In this document: in pieces, positions 44,406-47,598 of the stretch
Layout: each line of letters starts with the position of its first letter
How positions within the stretch are numbered: the stretch's first letter is position 1
Assembly: GCA_030770535.1 (NCBI GenBank)
Contig: JASVEC010000119.1
Location: forward strand, 1 to 47,598
Reading direction: 5' to 3'
Source of the DNA: Batkoa obscura
Taxonomy: Eukaryota > Entomophthoromycota > Entomophthoromycetes > Entomophthorales > Batkoaceae
Length of the DNA: 47,598 bases
Program-made: the position numbers and the translations under genes
Notes under the pieces: generated by a model
Databases searched by the model: none
Told to the model about the DNA's origin: nothing
Seen by the model: only the letters and a program-made list of their open reading frames with translations

Positions 44406-46392
44406 GTTTAATTTATAACTAAATTCTTCTTTTAATAATTAGATACTTCCGTTTACACTGTTTATATACTTCATTATTTTTCTTAGAAACTCTATTAAAA
44501 TTAAATGGTAATATTTGTTATCGCTTGCATGATAATTAAGATGATGCTATTTTATGGCTTAATGAAGTATATATTAAGTAAGATAGTAATTTTTAGAATT
44601 TTCTTTTTAAATTAAGCTTAATTATCAAGAGGCTTCAATATTCAACTCCTGTTGTAACCACTTAGTTTTTACTTGACTACTAACATGGCGTTATATACTC
44701 TAAATAATTGTTTTAAAACGGAGCTACCTCTCCTGGTGTATAGGCTTAAAGTATTTATGAAGACTATTTATTACATCGTAATGTTTATTCCTATCTTATC
44801 ATTTAATCTTGGTCCCTCTAAATGATTGTTAAAAACAATTACTCTTTTTTAATTATTTCCAAATATAGCATAACACCACTCACTTTAAGTTAATATAATT
44901 TGATCATTACAGCCGCACTTGTTCGTTATTTTTCTTGGCCTTGAACTGTTATCTCATAGTTATAATACAAATTTATGTACTTGGATTACACAATCATAAT
45001 GTGGTTTGAGATGCTTGCTATCGATTATATACTAAAAACGGAATAGTTTGATTAAAAACTGCGCAAAATGCAGTACAAGGCTTAATGTTATCTATGACGC
45101 TTAGTTTGAGTGTTTTGCCAAGCTAAGGGAAACTTTTAATACCGAAATAAAGACATTTGAGGTATTGTAAAATCTAACTTTTTTTAAATAATAAGCACAT
45201 AATCTTGACATACAGTTAACGTGTCAACTCTTATCTTTTTCTTTTAGAAGCAAAGGAAACATATCTTTATGACTCACTTGCTTATGCAAGCACTAATTAA
45301 TTACATTACACTTTATTGGGGCATTGATTTGATTATATTGATTTGAAACAAAATTTATTAATTTTTAAATCCCCGTTTATCTATAAGGGTGTTCCTAAAG
45401 TATTCTCCCTTTTCGTTCAAGCCTTGCTCTAAGGATATAGACTTGCACTAAATAAAATTTTTTGCATCAAAAATATTTTGTTTTTAGTGTCAGGACATTT
45501 ACTATTGCAATTAATGATCTTTCATTTTTTTCAAAAAATGAGATTATTCTGGAAATACCCTTATATATATTAAATTACTTAAATAAAAATTGATTTATTA
45601 ATAGAAATATAATGCTTCTCTACCTTCTATTAAGAAAAGGACGGTAGCTGATTTATGCAATAATTTGTTATTTTAATATTCGAAATTATAAATTTATAAT
45701 ATAGAATTATTATATCTTTAGTTCATCATCTCTATTCAATGTTATCTTAAATTTTTTTACTTGAGCAATTTGCAATTAGGTGTTTTTTATTGTCTTAGTC
45801 AATTTTTTACAACATGAATTTAAAAGTTACAGCTTTTTTGTATTGTTAAATTCATAATAGTTTTTTTCACTAAATCAAAACAGTAGACATCTAACTGCAA
45901 ACTGCTCTAACTTTCTTCATAATCATCGATGCCTCTTCCTTTTTAAAGTCACTCTAAATAGTTAAGGTCTAGGTAACTCATTTAGCATTTTAAAAAATTA
46001 TTGAATTTACAGATAACAATAAAATCAACAATACAGACTAATACTATAATACAAAATTAAATAACTAACACAAAACCTTCAAAACAATCAAACCTTTTAT
46101 TTCAGGCAATACTGATGGTTAGATTTACTATTATTAAAATCATTTAAGTACGATTAAGATTGATAAATGTTGCTTTATTAGTTTAAATGTTTTTAATATA
46201 AATAGACCGAAACAATAATCGAACCATTGAAAACTATATTTTGAAATGTAGAGGACTATTTTGAACGTTTGGCTTATAATAATTTAGGTTCTATTGTTTT
46301 CTTTTTATTTATTTATTTAAAATTCCGCACGAAAATGGGCAACTACCGATTATTACCTTGAGAATTTCTATTTAATTTAGTCAGCTAATTAT

Positions 46393-46488
46393 GGGGGTGT
46401 TTTTTGGCTTCATCATTTTTTCCATTTTTAAGCACTATTTGAGCGGAAAATTTGTTAGTGAAATCCTTAAACACAAAAACACATTCCA
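46393..46488 (-). mobile_element. Miniature inverted-repeat element, copy 25
   Basis: The ends are GGGGGTG and ACATTCCA, with TTAT on both sides (46389-46392, 46489-46492). Confidence 0.9.
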
Positions 46489-46574
46489 TTATCGTATCAA
46501 ATTTAAGTCAAGTGTTGCTAATGTTCCAGCATTAAAATAAAATAGTTTATGCTATCAAATGTAAGCTACTATTA

Positions 46575-46670
46575 GAGAATGTATTTTTGTATTTAAGAAT
46601 TTTACTAACAAACTTTCCGCTTAAATAGCGCTTAAAAATGGAAAATAATGGAGTCAAAAAAAACACTCCC
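46575..46670 (+). mobile_element. Miniature inverted-repeat element, copy 26
   Basis: The ends are GAGAATG and CACTCCC, with the 4-bp duplication ATTA (46571-46574, 46671-46674). It lies 86 bp from copy 25 in the opposite orientation. Confidence 0.93.
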
Positions 46671-47264
46671 ATTAACTATTCTAACATAAATAAAATATTG
46701 AAGTCATATGAACAAATGCTTTTATATTAATTGCTACATGGCTTTATATAAAAACTAAATATGGACTATTTACAAAAATACATCTATCTCATTTTTTTTA
46801 AAGCAATACATAGGCACTAATTATACAGAAAGTAAATTTATGCATATATTTTAGCATGTTTTTAAAAATTATAATCAATAGAAGCAAATGTTTAATTAAA
46901 GAATAAACTTAAAAAGATAGCTTTTGATTTGTAATAGTTTCTATAAAGCTTATCCGTATTTTTTAAATTAGAATCTAACTAAGTTTATATTTATTATCGT
47001 TATTCAACTAAAAGAGTAAATCGATGGTTTCAAACTAAGTTATTAACATAAAACGAAAGAGTGAATAACTTTAGCTTACTTACCATTTTAAAAAATATGA
47101 TAGAATCTTTATTTTAAAAATTCTACGGTTGCCACTAAAAATGAGTTTTTAACGATCGATCGTAATAATAAATAAAAAAAAGAGATTATTATATTGCTAT
47201 AGTTCTTAAAGGTATGTTTTTATTTTGTAAATTTTTTAATTTCAATTATTAATTAATATTTGTT

Positions 47265-47300
47265 ATGATTAAAAATGATTAAAAATGATTAAAAATTAAG
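47265..47300 (+). repeat. 10-bp tandem repeat (ATGATTAAAA)
   Basis: About four units of ATGATTAAAA lie in a row, with the last imperfect. This is a simple minisatellite in gene-free DNA. Confidence 0.85.
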
Positions 47301-47598
47301 ATTTTCTAGTAATTATTAAAACTAAGGTTGAGTTTAATTCAATTTCTTCAACATGCTAATTATGAAATAGCCTTAAGCTTGTTTATGTTGACAGTAGCAA
47401 CTTAAATTATTAAATTTTACGACTATTAATAGTACAGTGATATAATATATTGTATTACTTTTATTAATTTAAAACTTTAGGTATTTTATTAAATTCGATT
47501 TTAATTTAATTGTTGATTATCATAACTACTCTTTCAAGTTGTCTATTCTTGGTCAGTTTTAATTTGTAACTTTAAAATTGTAAAGTTTCTACCCAATT

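Larger units (their letters stand above)
44406..47598. other. Gene-free region with two miniature elements
   Basis: The first part holds the promoter side of the MFS gene. No gene or RNA is visible. Miniature elements lie at 46393-46488 and 46575-46670. A short 10-bp tandem repeat (ATGATTAAAA, about four units) sits at about 47265-47300. Confidence 0.5.

Noticed and set aside
74-46670. CRISPR-like array or dispersed regulatory repeats
   Set aside because: The copies are irregularly spaced, in both orientations and flanked by target duplications in a spliced eukaryotic genome, so they are transposons.

Overview
This window is very AT-rich eukaryotic nuclear DNA, most likely from a fungus. The genes have short (about 45-60 bp) GT-AG introns. 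The recognisable proteins form a fungal-type set: a Gvp36-type BAR protein, a Ufo1-like F-box/UIM protein, a Get2-like protein, a CBM19-like secreted protein, eIF3i, Upf3, a DHA1-type MFS transporter and a fungal-style 7TM receptor. The base composition, the intron-rich genes and the receptor and transporter types would fit an early-diverging lineage (an Entomophthoromycotina/Conidiobolus-like genome is my guess), but no rRNA or other taxonomic marker is present to prove it.

Layout. 1-2.0 kb: intergenic with three short transposons, then a tRNA-Ile(AAU) on the minus strand. 2.25-3.86 kb (+): a five-exon protein-kinase-like gene. 4.8-12.2 kb (-): one seven-exon gene for a 2360-residue protein, a BAR domain followed by about 2000 acidic, repeat-rich residues. 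13.2-17.8 kb: a transposon graveyard. A 2.47 kb DNA transposon with a DDD transposase sits inside an older copy of itself, and both copies carry insertions of a 95-99 bp miniature element. 17.9-18.3 kb (-): secreted CBM19-like protein. 19.4-20.3 kb (+): a decayed DUF4419 gene. 21.4-25.1 kb: Get2-like (+), flavin reductase (-) and eIF3i (+). 25.8-30 kb (+): an ABCG transporter with a Cys-rich ectodomain. 30.1-32.4 kb (-): Ufo1-like F-box protein. 32.75-34.1 kb (+): Upf3. 34.1-41.7 kb: 7.5 kb without an intact gene, holding miniature elements, a decayed ORF with a helix-turn-helix-like stretch, and a 0.94 kb block of crossed inverted repeats. 41.7-44.4 kb (-): a 7TM receptor and an MFS transporter. 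44.4-47.6 kb: gene-free, with two miniature elements.

The strongest signal is the transposon system. Twenty-six copies of one near-palindromic miniature element (TIR GGGGATGT/ACATCCCC) lie in the window. About half have clear 4-bp target duplications (ATAT, AAAT, ACAT, ATTA, TTAC, AATA and others). The full-size transposon shares the terminal GGGGnTGT...GTTTCA block and also made a 4-bp duplication (AATT), so it, or a relative, is a good candidate for the enzyme source of the miniature family. Exon models were assembled by eye from reading frame and splice sites. The models for kinase, BAR protein, Get2-like, flavin reductase, eIF3i, ABC transporter and Upf3 all close in phase. One acceptor in the Ufo1-like gene is uncertain.
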